The notes under the pieces: model-generated
What the model saw: the letters and a program-made list of their open reading frames with translations, nothing else
Databases searched by the model: none
Told to the model about the DNA's origin: nothing
Program-made: the position numbers and the translations under genes
DNA from: Taudactylus pleione
Lineage: Eukaryota; Chordata; Amphibia; Anura; Myobatrachidae
Length of the DNA: 64,000 nucleotides
Assembly: GCA_031769625.1 (NCBI GenBank)
Contig: JAUIMM010000178.1
Location: 26,345,501-26,409,500, forward strand
Direction: 5' to 3'
In this document: piece after piece, positions 30,640-41,665 of the stretch
Layout of the letters: every line of letters starts with the position of its first letter
Position numbering within the stretch: the stretch's first letter is position 1

Positions 30640-31432
30640 TACAGAGATGTCTACATAAGGCTATTAAACGGCACGCAGACGGTAAGTCTGTTGGGGTTCT
30701 AAAATTGACTCTACCAGAATTCTTTTTTCCAGCAAGTTTGATGTCACATCGAACTATTAGAGAAAAAGTCAATAAACATTGGCCGATCATTACAACCGAC
30801 CCTGCTTTGGGTGCACTTGGCAAAAGACCACCAATATGTGCCTATAAACGCGGTCCCAATTTACGGGATATGCTTATGCGACCTACTTTAAAACCAGCAA
30901 CAACTACAACTTTTTGGTTTCCATCTAAGAGAATGGGTGCTTTAAATGTGACGACTGCACTACTTGCAGATCACTACTGACTGGCAGTACCTTCTCTCAT
31001 CCACACAGTGGAAAAAGAATCAAGATCAAACATCAACTACACTGCATGATGAATTTTGTAGTGTATATGTTAATTTGTCCGTGTGGCCTCCACTACGTGG
31101 GGATGACCAAGAGATGTTTCCGTGAACGGATGGCGAACCATCGCTCCACGATTAGAATGGCGTTGGAGCTGAAAAAATCAAACAAGCCAGTGGCAACCCG
31201 CTTTCTTGAACAGGGACATTCTGTGGCAAGTCTCAAGTGTATGTTAATTGACCACATACCAGTCCTTGCCAGGGGCGGAGATCGGGAATTAGCTTTGCGC
31301 AAATGTGAAGCTAGGTGGATTTTTGACCTTGATACATTGGCCCCTAGAGGACTTAACGAGTCCAACTCTTATAATATTTTTTTGAAGTATTATATTGTTT
31401 TTGCATGTGTTTTTTTTTTTTTAAAAATTTAA
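30640..31432 (+). pseudogene. Penelope-like element: RT C-terminus and GIY-YIG endonuclease
   Basis: The first frame (to 30979) gives KLTLPEFFFPASLMSH, REKVNKHWPIITTDPALG, KRPPICAYKRGPNLRDML and a PSKR end, typical of the RT thumb/linker of PLEs. A shift near 30930 moves the reading to NGCFKCDDCTTCRSLLTG, the cysteine linker motif. The GIY-YIG domain then reads MLICPCGLHYVGMTKRCFRE, followed by HRSTIRMALELKKSNKPVAT, FLEQGHSVASL, and a Glu in ALRKCEARWIFDLDTLAPRG (stop at 31432). The nuclease part is open, and R and H of the active-site region are present. The RT palm is missing, so it is a 5'-truncated, dead copy. Confidence 0.85.
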
Positions 31433-31439
31433 ATTTTTT

Positions 31440-31780
31440 TGACCTTGCACATGAGGATACTAATATTTGTATGTTTTTTTTTATTTTTAGTTTTTCTATA
31501 TAATTTTTTCTATTTTATTTTATTTTATTTATTTTTTCATTATTGTGGCTTTGTTATTGTTTTTTAAATATGCACTTGGTGGTTATTAATAGCCATACTA
31601 TTTACCCACTATGATTAACTATATTTCAAGTATACCAGTAACATATTAACAAAGAAATTTTCTTGCTTGTGTGCAATATGCTGGTAATCCAGTAGATGGC
31701 GTATATATAGGCCTAATTACACATTGGCTATGCGTTCCTATATGATGGCATGCAGTCTAATTTGATTTTTGACCATTAAT
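31440..31780. other. PLE 3' non-coding, T-rich
   Basis: Poly-T and TTTTA runs follow the PLE stop. No other feature seen. Confidence 0.4.
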
Positions 31781-31784
31781 GTTG

Positions 31785-31995
31785 TCCGGACATGTGACTT
31801 CCGGTTTTGGCGTGCGTTTCACGGTGGTGGAGCGCATGCCACTTCCGGTGGTCGTGTTCCTTTAGTTTCAGCATGCTCGTTAACCTGATTTTTGCTTCTT
31901 AATGTGGATCGGACACGTGACTTCCGGTGTTGGCGTGCGTTCCACAGTGGTGGAGCGCATGTCACTTTCGGTTATCGCGTTTTTTCAATAATATT
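31785..31995. repeat. Two-copy direct repeat of about 125 bp in PLE 3' region
   Basis: GGACATGTGACTTCCGG, TTGGCGTGCGTTTCACGGTGG and TGGAGCGCATGCCACTTCCGG at 31795-31856 recur as GGACACGTGACTTCCGG and so on at 31911-31975. A CACGTG/CATGTG and CCGGAAGT-rich unit duplicated in the 3' region could act as PLE regulatory or terminal-repeat sequence. Confidence 0.55.
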
Positions 31996-32261
31996 ATACC
32001 TTTAGCGCTGGTGTGTATAGTGCTGGTCCTACTGTATGTTCTGCACTCAGGCAGGAACGCTCTACTTAATGTGAGTGGTTCTATCTGGAGAGTTTAATGG
32101 TATTATTGTGTTTGTACTGTTTTTGCTACCCAGCAGGCTGTGCGGTTGGGGGTGGCACCTTGTGTTAATTGTTTGGGGTATTTAGTCTGGCTAGTATGGT
32201 GATGGTGTATATCCTGCACTTGGCTGCCCATTAGGAATTGTTGTTTCATGGTTGCTGAAGT

Positions 32262-32292
32262 CTTGATAAAGATCCTGGATTGGGATCGAAAC
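32262..32292 (+). ncRNA. Degenerate hammerhead-like core, PLE 3' end
   Basis: CTTGATAA, stem GATCC/GGATC with a 7-nt loop, then GAAAC. Stem II is perfect, but the CUGAUGA box has two changes. It is followed by PLE tail sequence ending GAGTGCCGTTTATTTTCTCT at 32384-32403. Confidence 0.45.
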
Positions 32293-32403
32293 GTCGACTG
32301 GACTGAACCCCTGTATCTTGCTGCTATGGGTATTTCAAAACCTGTTTTTGCATATATAAATAAGTCTTTTTTCATATATCTGGTGAGTGCCGTTTATTTT
32401 CTC

Positions 32404-32879
32404 TGTATATGAATGGACAGTTCTGCTGCCTTTAAATTGAGCACCCCGCCCGTATTCTTGTCATATTGTATATGTATATGTAAAACATATACACACACCG
32501 TGAGCCAGGTGCGGTGAGTGTGGGCTTTCAAATCTATACTCTACAGTGGAGGAGTTCTACTCCAGACCCTATAAGTCTCACTGATGATGACACCATTAAG
32601 GTGTTTTTAGGACAATTAGATTTTGTTGAATTTCCAGCCGAAACATCGCTGGATATATATATCATAAATTGATTAATTTATAAAAGAAGGAAATAGATTT
32701 CACTCTGCATGGACAATTTCTTTCTGAATATTTCAGGACTAAAAAAATCCCTAAGGATTTTAGAGTGAATAACAGTCCCACCATCGTCAGGAGCAATCCT
32801 GCATTTTGTAGCAGATGCTTTGGAATGTTAAAGAATTTGCTCATTGGCGATAATACTTTGTTATAGAGGTGGTGGGAAA
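32404..32879. other. PLE-derived non-coding sequence
   Basis: CTGATGATGACACC with a CACC/GGTG stem at 32579-32606 and a delayed GCCGAAACATCGCTGG (32637-32652) look like another disrupted PLE terminal motif. No coding sequence was supported. Confidence 0.35.
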
Positions 32880-35690
32880 TTAACTTTCTAAATTTAGACC
32901 AGAAATTGAAGCCTTTGCCAACTTGTTGATGAAAAGTCTGAGAGCTGGTTGGTAAATTGCATGCATATCTGGATAATTTTAATATTGATCTTGTGTCATT
33001 TCAATGATGCAAGTTGGAAACAGTGAATAATGACTTTAAACATCACACTGTCTATAGATGGTTAATGGGTGAAATAGTAACCCACGTTCTTGTAGATTTA
33101 CTAGAGCGTCACTTACCAAATAATACAAAAAAAGGAATTCTTCTTTCTCGTAATCCGCTTCAGAGTCAGAATCTGTATACAGTCTACCACCTAGACCCTC
33201 TCTTTTAGCAGTAGCGAGTAGGAAACAGGTTGAAAAAGAGCCTACAAGAGGGTTTAAAAAAAATACTTTCTACCCACCTTCTGATTGAGTATTAAACCTA
33301 TTTGAGAGTGGTCAACTGCCAACAGGAGCCAGATATAAAAAAAATATTATGATAATGATAACACAGGCTGAACACTAGGCATTAATATCTTTACAAAATA
33401 CACCAATTTAGTTATATGTCCTGCAGCCAAGATTAGAGCTGTTGTGCTCCAAGACTTTAGTGAATTTGATTAGGAACTTTGTTTATTGGTAACTGATGCA
33501 TATATAAAAAACTGAAATACAAACCTATGTTTGATCTAAAAAATAAATTGATTGCATTATTTATGAAATTACATTTAATAACCAGTTGTGGGCATAGGGT
33601 CTGATTCAGAGCCGCTCGCTGTGACAGAGCGCTCGCTCTGAATCAGGGCCGGGCTTTTTTTTTTTTTGGAGTGACCATCCACAGCTATGCGAGCGGCCAT
33701 GATGATGGTCGCGATGATCAAGACCATCGCGACCATCGGGCTTGCGACGAGACCCTTGTGGTAGGGTCTCGTTCATCGCAAGCCCCAGAGAGCTTTCGGC
33801 TCTAACAGAGCCGGAAGCTCTCCACTGACATCTCATGGGAACGCCTCCGTTTGGGCAGCCACCCCCCCGGCCCAATCACCAAACGGAGCGAGCTGTCACT
33901 CAACATCGACAGCTCGCCCCCTTTGGTGCGAGACCCGGAGCGACGGAGTGCCCGTCGCTAGCCGGATCTCGCGCACGACGGAGCCGGCTCCGTCATGCGC
34001 TGTGGGCCACAATCGACCCAGTTGCAAGCGCTCAGCCCTTTGCGACCGGGTCTGAATAAGGCCCCTAGTCCTTTTAGAATGCCTGAATGTGCCTTTTCCA
34101 GTTTGCCCTATCATGTATACCTTAGCATAAGTTCATGAAACCCATTCTAAAGATCCTATGGCAACCAATTATTTCATCACGGAAGTCTCTTCTATAGCTA
34201 ATGTCTCAGTTTCTTGATGGCTATCTACAAAGAAACCGTTGCTGGTCGGATATCCACATATCTCAAGGATGCAGGAGATTTGATCACTAAATTAAATCTT
34301 TTAGGTTCTGTGCCTGAGAATCCATTACTGGCTGCTATTGATGTGGGTACCCTCTATACCATCATCCCTCATGATGATGGTATTGAGGCAATCAGGAGAG
34401 CTCTTTGTCAATTTGTAATGTAGTCAATATGCCACTGATTTAATTTTTGCTAGGTCTTTTAAGGTGTGTAATCAAATACAATCATTTTACATATAAAAAA
34501 AGAGCACTTTGTACAGCAGTCATGTACAGCTATGGGACCTACTTATGCGAACATGTTTATGCATGGCTATGAACAGGCAAATATAAATCCTAGGTGTAGT
34601 GAAAGTATCTTTTATTTTAAAAGATGTATTGATATTTTTCTCATCTGTCTAGACAGTGAAGAGAGTTTGGGCAAGATGATTACATAGCTTAAATCAGTCA
34701 CTTCTATCAGGTTTACATTTACAGTCAGTGCAGAAAATTTTGACTTTCTTGGAAGCTGCTCAAATCAATTTGGCAATACTCTTCAGGTGCATGAAAGGGA
34801 GGGGTCATACTAAACAAAAAAACAGAAAGGGGGTGTCCCCCAGCACACTAAATTGTACCTGCAATAATACTTCTATGGTACTAAACTATATGGTAATAGA
34901 AATGCAGAGATATTTGCTGCATGCATTTGCAAATACATGGTAAGCCACCAGGCCAACTTCACGGCTTCTCTGATAACGGGTGGTCTCTACACTGCATGAT
35001 AATAGTACCCACTCTGGACCATGTAATTGTCTATTGTAAGGCCTCATGTTAAAAGGCACATACAGAAACACATCCATATTGAGAGCCAGCTTGCCTGGGA
35101 TTCACCCCTTGGACCTTCAATTATCACTACAAGAACCAGCATGCCCTCCAAATGCTGGTTCCATCTATGCCTCTCAAAACAGCAGACATAACAAAGGGGA
35201 AGCTGTTCAAATCAATTTTGCAATACTATCTGAAGAGTTGAGTTTCTGGGGGCTTGCCCAGTTTTCTGGGGGTTACTAGGCAACCCCCTGCCTCTCTGGG
35301 TACAGTGTGGATCTTTTACCACTGCTTGTTGACACCATCCAAAATAGCAGAGCAGGTCACCCCCTAGGATAGTGTTATATGATGCGGCCAGCATCCTCCG
35401 CATCCCTTTATTGATGCCACTGCAACCATCCCTCATCAGTACATCATGCTTTTGACACTGATTGTGCCAACAAGCCAGTAGCTAAACAGTTTTTGGAGAA
35501 AGGACACTTTCTCCAAAAATATACATTGTATGATAATAGTTCTCGATCAGCACCTCTTTCAAGGGGAGGCTAACAATTTAACTTTAAAATGTTCTAAATC
35601 TAGATAGATCTTTGATCTAGGTACTATGAGAGAGAGCTTTATCAAGGCCTCAAGCTTCATCCTACCAGACCTGCTGGTGATGCTCTGACC
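32880..35690 (+). pseudogene. Penelope-like element with decayed RT and GIY-YIG
   Basis: Scattered frames carry PLE landmarks in order. KFRPEIEAFANLL and KSLRAG lie near 32900-32960. After the MITE, TYLKDAGDLITKLNLLG and AAIDVGTLYTIIPHDDGI (34255-34390) are the RT block with the D-x-x-x-L-Y-T-x-I-P-H signature. AMGPTYANMFMHGYE (about 34528-34572) and FKRCIDIFLICLD (about 34617-34655) follow, where the YxDD-like box is altered. VAKQFLEKGHFLQK (about 35478-35520) and IFDLGTM (about 35610-35630) are the end of the GIY-YIG region. Many stops and frameshifts occur. The MITE at 33597-34064 and probably another insertion near 35090-35440 interrupt it. Confidence 0.7.
33597..34064. mobile_element. 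Harbinger-like palindromic MITE, copy 3, inside PLE
   Basis: The element from GGGTCTGATTCAGAGCC to GGTCTGAATAAGGCCC carries the same internal palindromes (GATGGTCGCGATGATC, GAGACCCTTGTGGTAGGGTC, GGCTCTAACAGAGCC). Flanks ATA and CTA suggest a degraded 3-bp duplication. It splits the PLE RT. Confidence 0.75.
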
Positions 35691-35800
35691 AAGTCGCCTA
35701 GCCATCACAATCTGATCCTTATGCTTGCCAATGTGCTGCCCAATATATCCCATCAATGTTATTCACTTCACATCTGTCAGTGGTTTTAATGTTATGGCTG
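35691..35800 (+). mobile_element. Tc1-like right-end fragment (third family)
   Basis: GTCGCCTAGCCATCACAATC through TTTTAATGTTATGGCTGATC resembles the 3' end of Tc1 elements whose terminus reads CAGTGGT..TAATGTTATGGCTGATCG. It ends against the CT repeat. No transposase is seen nearby. Confidence 0.5.
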
Positions 35801-35801
35801 A

Positions 35802-35842
<41 letters not shown>
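35801..35842. repeat. (TCGC)n/(CT)n microsatellite
   Basis: TCGCTCGCTCGC followed by about 15 CT units. Confidence 0.9.
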
Positions 35843-35846
<4 letters not shown>

Positions 35847-36330
35847 TGAATGAACACTACCAGTGACTGTACATTTTAATGTTTAATACACTAATCTTAA
35901 ATCTTAGTGCATACAATCTTAGATTAAATCTATTGACTGTTTTATTGATGTAAGTCATATTATTCATTTATTGGATTTGTCTGTTCATTTGCTAGCTTTG
36001 TGCGTCCATTCACTGGTAATTTCTACTCTTCTCCTATTTTTTGGTTGTAAAATTCTAACTATTCCTTCAATCTTTAAACCAAAACTGTATTTTAAAAGTA
36101 TACATAGTAAAAATGATGGCTCATGTCTGAAAAACGTTTTTATGTTGTATATGCTACATACACCATCCCCTTAAACTATGAGAATTCCCTTAACCGTTCA
36201 TTCATTGAACGATTCACCCTATATACACAAACACAATGCTTGGGATTTGTTTTATACCCTCTCCCAAGATACTTTAATATACCCAACACATCAATAACCT
36301 TCATACCCCAACTTCATCTGCAGATGTTAC
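35843..36330. other. No feature recognised
   Basis: AT-rich unique sequence. Confidence 0.35.
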
Positions 36331-36850
36331 TACGAGTGGGGTATGAAATCCTGGCGGCTTAATAGCCGACAGTGGAAGCCCGACAGAAGCAGAATCAGAA
36401 GCGCAGGTAAGTCACCTAACCTTACCCTTCTCCCCCCCCCCCTGACCCTCCCTTAGCGTTGGGCACAACCCCGGGAGTTTTAGGGTTAGACACCCCTAAG
36501 TCCCCCCAGGGGTGCCTAACCCTCACCCCCCTCCCTGCACCCTAATCCTAACCCTCCCGGGGGGGTGCCTAACCCTAACCTCCCCCCAGTGGTGCCTAAC
36601 CCCCCCTTCCCCTAGCTAACCCTCCCCGGGGGGTGCCTATCCCTAAGTCCCCCCAGGGGTTCCTAAACCTAACCCTACCCCCGTGGCTACGTTCGGGAAG
36701 CCGTCCTGACTGGATTCTGTAATCGAGCTAAAGATAGGTGTCTACATTTAGTTGCCTGTCTTTAGTGCCATGTCGGGAATTTGATCGGGATTCCAACGGA
36801 CAGCTTCCCGTCTGTCGTTATATTTACTGAATCCCGTTACTACATACCTC
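36331..36850. repeat. Interspersed repeat with CCTAACCC-rich core
   Basis: A segment from GGGTATGAAATCCTGGCGG to TTATATTTACTGAATCCCG encloses about 300 bp of GGGGTGCCTAACCCTAACC-type repeats. The terminal phrases (GGGATTCCAACGG, GTCGGGAATT) resemble the copies at 2995 and 51795. The telomere-like CCCTAACC phrases are part of the unit, not a telomere. Confidence 0.55.
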
Positions 36851-37356
36851 CACAGATAGTTCTTCAGGTTGAAGGTGTCTCTGTTCAGACAGATCTGCAG
36901 AGAGGGGAAGAGGAGGGGGCAGGAGGAGGAAGGGGCAGGGTAGAGGAGTCTCTGAGGCTACAGCTCAGCAACGTGTGTAATGCACACAGTTGGCCAGTGC
37001 CTGCACCATGCATTAAGAAGTCACTAACCGCGGTATCAATGAGACCTATCACACTTTTATCCCTATCAAAGTGTCAAAGCTGCAGGGAACCCCACCGCCA
37101 GCTCTGTCAGAATGTGTACAGTGGCCAGCACCTCTACAACATGCATAAAGGCATCATTAGCGTAATCTGTGTCAAAGTCGTGCTGGTGGTGGGTTGCAAA
37201 CGGGCACCCTAGGGACCACACAAGGCCCTAAGCAGCCATGTACCCTTGTGGGTAATCCAGCATTTACTTCTTTGGGTAGGTAGCCTTAAATAAGTGCAGT
37301 TAACCTGTTTCATTAAAAGGAACAAAGTTAGCATTTACATTTATCATGTTTTACAG

Positions 37357-37481
37357 AGTATATCAAAAAAGGTTATATTCGGATGTCAGCCATAGGTCTT
37401 AAGAACAACAAAGAACATGCTCCTCTTGTGGGTAAAGTCGACTTTTTGTGGCAGACCCTAGCATTTAGCGGCAGTATACAG
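37357..37481 (+). CDS. Candidate host-gene exon A
   Basis: A segment open from 37359 encodes 41 residues including GYIRMSAIGLKNNKEHAPLV and VDFLWQTLAFSGSIQ. It is preceded by TTTATCATGTTTTACAG (acceptor AG at 37355-37356) and followed by CAG/GTAAAT (donor at 37482). The frame ends on a complete codon (phase 0), which matches the start of exon B. No transposon similarity is visible, and the composition is less repetitive than its neighbours. I do not recognise the protein. Upstream exons were not found in the window. Confidence 0.5.
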
Positions 37482-37689
37482 GTAAATCTTATTTTAAAAA
37501 CATTGCTCAAATTATTTAGTATAAAAATAGAATTTTTTGCCTAAATAGTTCTATTTATTTTAGAAGACCTTAATACAAAAGGATTAAAAATATTGCTTAT
37601 TCTTTTTTAAGGAGCAGTTTTAGTAAAGTACCTATGTTGAACATTGTTACTGTTCTGCATATTTGAATAATAATTCTCTAATTTTACAG

Positions 37690-37959
37690 AATTGCTTTAT
37701 GATGGATGTTACCCTTTTGGATGAAACTGAAACACCATACTGGTGTTTTAGTTCTCCAGTTCAGCTGTGTCCAAACAAATGCTCAGAAACACTCTATGAC
37801 TTCATGGGGCAGAGCTTTTATCTGATCTACAAAGACTCTGTGGGAAAGGTTTATGCTGAACTTATTTGGATGAAAGAAACAGAGGAGCATTATTTAATAA
37901 ACTTGATATTGTATTTAAATACAGAGAAAGTAAACAGCTATTTTGGAACAAACTACACA
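37690..37959 (+). CDS. Candidate host-gene exon B (90 codons, phase 0-0)
   Basis: A 270-bp open segment is bounded by CTAATTTTACAG and by ACA/GTAAGTAAG, a very good donor. It encodes 90 residues with NCFMMDVTLLDETETPYW, then CFSSPVQLCPNKCSETL, MGQSFYLIYKDSVGKVYAEL, and VNSYFGTNYT at the end. Four Cys in the first third and alternating hydrophobic strands suggest an extracellular or lumenal beta-rich domain. That is inference only. The family is not recognised. Length is an exact multiple of three and the phases agree with exon A, which argues for a real spliced gene. An unrecognised old element remains possible. Confidence 0.6.
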
Positions 37960-39148
37960 GTAAGTAAGAATATTCTTATTTATTTTTCACAATCATTTAT
38001 TATTTTGAAATATTTCAATATATCGTTCATTTTGCATAAAAAAGCAATGTAGTAAACCATTTTCAATGATGAAGTAAACGCTAAAATAACCAGACATGAA
38101 AATATATTGTAGCACTCAGGCAACAATTGGTCATGCATTGGAGCCAAATGTATATTTTGCAAAAAGAAAGTAAGATTTAAAGCAATTTATGTTAAGAAAA
38201 ACTGGTATCCAAAATACTGTTTTCAATATGCCACTTTTTCTCACTAACTACTTAATCTTTGAGATGATGCAGAGATTGCAATGTAAGCGTTTAGGTCTTC
38301 TTAATAGGATATTAAAAGCAGATCTAATTGTTTTTTCTAAATCCAATAATTTAGGGTTATGCACACATTGTAATTTTTAAAATGTGAAAGTGAAAATTTT
38401 AACTCATCACATTCTACATGATAATAAAGTTTAACTTTTGGTACAGTAAATTAAAACTAGTAGTATTAGTGGCCACTTTCCATGTGTTGATGGAGTGACT
38501 GCAGAAAGGATGGGTATTTGAAAACTTGGACAACTATCTTTTCAATTTAAAATATGCTGGCTTAATCTATGCATATTTTCTTCTGCCAGAAGGCAACATA
38601 TACGTAAATAATGTTCAAATACTCTTTCAGTTGGGGGATACAGTATTAATTAAAAAAAATGTCCCACACATATATACAACGCACTACTGTAGATCACAAA
38701 TTAATTAATGGAACAATCAGAATTTTTTTCTGCACTGATAGAACAGTTGTGATTCATAAGCAATTATGAATTAAAAAACACAGTGATAAAACATATAAAG
38801 ACTTCTGTTCTAAAGAAGAATGCATACATATTTGTCAAAAATTGCCCTTACTCTTAATTACATTGATGATCTAAATGAGAATGTAGTCATTTAATTGAAA
38901 GGCCCCCCCCCCCCCCTGTGATTTGTTCATGACCCAACCAAAATGTTCAGTGATTACAGCCTTTACACTACTCAACATTCTCTGCTTCTGACGTGAATGT
39001 GTTTTCCCTAATTAAGGATGCTGAATTCAGTGGACAAATCAGATTTTCAAGTCACATTTATTAGATACACACAATTAATAAATATCTGAAAAAAAGTAAC
39101 ACAAGTGAAAATTTAAATTAATCTCAATTATACATCCTTCTTTGGAAC
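37960..39148. other. No feature recognised; AT-rich, with poly-C run
   Basis: Intron-like AT-rich sequence. A run of about 14 C lies near 38905-38919. No further open segment with good splice sites was found. Confidence 0.4.
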
Positions 39149-39151
39149 ATA

Positions 39152-39653
39152 GGATCTGATTCAGACCCACTTGCTATGATGCGATCGCTCGTAGCTGGTC
39201 AATAGTTGCAATCTGCGTATGCATTGCAGTGCGCGAACCAGTGCGAACTCTTGGGAAGCAATCGCTCGCTCCGCATAGACAGCCCAGCAGAGTGAGTGAC
39301 AAGAGAAGCTGTTTGTCCACTAGGCAGCGTCATAGTACATGTCACTTGGTGGGATTTCACACTGAAGTGATCGCAGTGCTTGCAGCAGGGTATAGTCGAC
39401 CTCAAGCGCTGCACTCGCATCCGATGGTGCTCGATGTACCAATGTTTTCATGCACTTCCAGGAGATGACGTGCGCAAGAGGGCGTCTTATGAATGGCTGG
39501 TGGGCATCTGCATGCACTAAATGATCACACACCAAGATATAATGGACGCGCTAATGCCTTTCAGTGCGATCGCCTGCCTTGCTGGGTGTGCTCTGGATTT
39601 GCATACGCAGGCTGCGAGCGAACGCATCTAGCGAGCGGGTCTGAATGAGCTCC
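39152..39653. mobile_element. Harbinger-like MITE, copy 4, divergent
   Basis: Termini GGATCTGATTCAGACCC and GGGTCTGAATGAGCTCC are flanked by ATA on both sides (39149-39151, 39654-39656). The interior diverges from copies 1-3 but keeps GCGATCGCTCG-type palindromes. Non-coding. Confidence 0.7.
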
Positions 39654-40545
39654 ATAGTTCCCCTCTGAACACAAGTATGTTGGTCTCTGTGTGTGCTTTC
39701 ATTGCACTCCAGAAATAACGATCCTGGTTCCTGGGTTCTTCAGCATACAGTGCACTCTGCATCATCAGGTATTTAATCTGCAATTCACTGATATCGTGCA
39801 GATTCTGCTCTATCCTACAACTTATTAAGCCTGCAATATAATAATCTATCCCTGCTTACAATATTCACTACAGTGTTCCCTATAATCTTAAAAACCTGCA
39901 AATTATACATTGCTTTTTAACCACAATAATTGATTTTTACTAATCTACAATTACCTGCAATACTATTTAACCATCAGATTGTAATACATTGATACATTAT
40001 ACTGTTTTCCATAATACAGTATTTAACCCTAACACTGCCTATCTCTGCAATATTATACTGTTTCAATACCTCCTCCAACTATATCGGCTTGCAATGCTGT
40101 TTTTTATTTCAGTAAGCCCACATTGAGAAAGATGCTGTCCATGCAATGGATACTTCCATACATTCTGTAATACACTTTAATTAGCTCTAACATAACGTAC
40201 AATAGCAACTCTCCCTCCATGTTTTCCTTGCTCTTTGACTTCCATTCACACAAGCTGTTCTCTGTTCTTTGTTTTATAATTCCATACGTTCTGCCTTTGT
40301 CATCTATGTTATCCCTTCATGTTTTCTGCCCTCCATGTTTGTTTGCTAGGCTTTCTGCGTTGGTCCTCCATGTTTGGCTCTTTGTCTCTCTATGCTTTGT
40401 CGGTCATCTTGAATTGACCATATATTCTCTCTATCACACATACTCTCTGTCATGCGCACACTCAGGCATGTGCAATCACATGCTCTGCCGTATGCTTTCT
40501 CTCTCTTGTACTGTACATACTTTATCTGTCAATCCTCACACATAT
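39654..40545. other. No gene recognised
   Basis: AT-rich low-complexity sequence with recurring CTGCAATA and TACTGTTT phrases. One 119-codon open frame (40219-40578) is Leu/Ser/Phe-rich with no motif and probably arises by chance. Confidence 0.35.
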
Positions 40546-40813
40546 GGGGCCTATTCATCATTACATAATTATCACTAGTGATAATTATGTATTAAATTTG
40601 CTGCGAGTTTAAACAAGTTTTTAAGAGACATTCATCATGCCTCATTGCCTACAGATTCACTTCCGAAAAGCTGCTGTTTTTGCAAAGTCAGCTTTTTGGA
40701 AAAATGATACTTTTCCCCTGCAGCTGATATATCCATAAGGACTATATACCTCACACTGCGCATGCACTGTTTTCTCTAAACGCACACTTGCAGTGCAGTG
40801 AAATGTGTATTCA

Positions 40814-40816
<3 letters not shown>

Positions 40817-40860
<44 letters not shown>
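40817..40860. repeat. (TA)n microsatellite
   Basis: About 20 TA units inside the 40546-41665 element. Confidence 0.9.
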
Positions 40861-40864
<4 letters not shown>

Positions 40865-40949
40865 TACTTTTAAAAAACGCATTTTATTGCACAGTAACTG
40901 TCCCGTTATGAAGCTAGCACAGTGCGTGCTGTGCTGTTCATGTGGCCAT

Positions 40950-41250
40950 AATGGAAGGCCTGCAGGGGAGGACAGACAAAGGCAGCGACAGTGAGCGGGA
41001 AGGGACCAGCCTCTGCGGGCACCGAGGAGCCTGGCGAATGGACAGGGGCAGCAATGGTGAGCCGCAACAGATGAGCCACTGCGGGTGCCAGACAGAGCAG
41101 AGGAGGTGAGCCAGAGACCAGCCGCTGCGGTTGCCGGGAAGCCTGGAGGATGGACAGAGGAAGTGACAGTCAGCCGGAGGAGACCAGCCATTGCGAGCGC
41201 CGGGGAGCCTGGAAGAGAGGACGGACAAAAGCAAGAGGTGAGCCGCAGGC
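40950..41250. repeat. GC-rich minisatellite, about 65-bp unit
   Basis: GGTGAGCC or GTGAGCGG, then GACCAGCC, CTGCGGGTGCC and GGAGCCTGG with GGACAGA recur about five times. This gives LRLTS/PPGFPA-like periodic peptides on the minus strand. Confidence 0.7.
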
Positions 41251-41665
41251 AAGGCATGCACTGTAACCTTCCCTCAAAGCTGCAGAACCCCCCTCCGCCA
41301 CTTAAGAATGTACATGTAAACAGACTGTACCAGCTGCCGATGCTGTAACTTCCCCCCAAATATGCGTCTGCTGAAACTACCATTTCGGAGGCTGTACGCT
41401 ATCTCAGAGTGGCATACAGCGGCACTCACAAGTTCCGAAAAAAATGCTTTTTCTGACTTAATGAATGGCATAATTTCTACATTCCCATACTAAAGTATGG
41501 GGACTGTGGAAGTTATTGGAGGGCAATTGTAACCAGGAGATATATTTGATATCTCCTGTATTACATGAATGATGAGTAGCCCTGACACTTAATTTCTACA
41601 AAAATAGGTGAAACTTAAAATTTTCACCTATTTTTGTGTAAATTAAGTGATGATGAATAGGCCCC

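Larger units (their letters stand above)
40546..41665. mobile_element. Large inverted-repeat non-autonomous element (1120 bp)
   Basis: The left end GGGGCCTATTCATCATTACATA and the right end GATGATGAATAGGCCCC share the first 15 bases as an inverted repeat. The adjoining inner arms are also self-complementary (TAATTATCACTAGTGATAATTA). ATAT lies on both sides. The interior contains a (TA)n run and a GC-rich minisatellite. The long minus-strand frame (41383-40811) follows the minisatellite and is not a convincing gene. The superfamily is uncertain. Confidence 0.6.

Noticed and set aside
36400..36690. Interstitial telomeric repeat
   Set aside because: The units are CCTAACC-like but irregular, and the block lies within a dispersed repeat with shared ends elsewhere in the window.
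40219..40578. 119-codon plus-strand frame with hydrophobic composition
   Set aside because: Low-complexity Leu/Ser/Phe/His content, no signal of splicing, and the end overlaps a transposon terminus.
40811..41383. 190-codon minus-strand frame
   Set aside because: It follows a 65-bp minisatellite plus (TA)n and ends in an Ile-Tyr run; no homologous domain visible.
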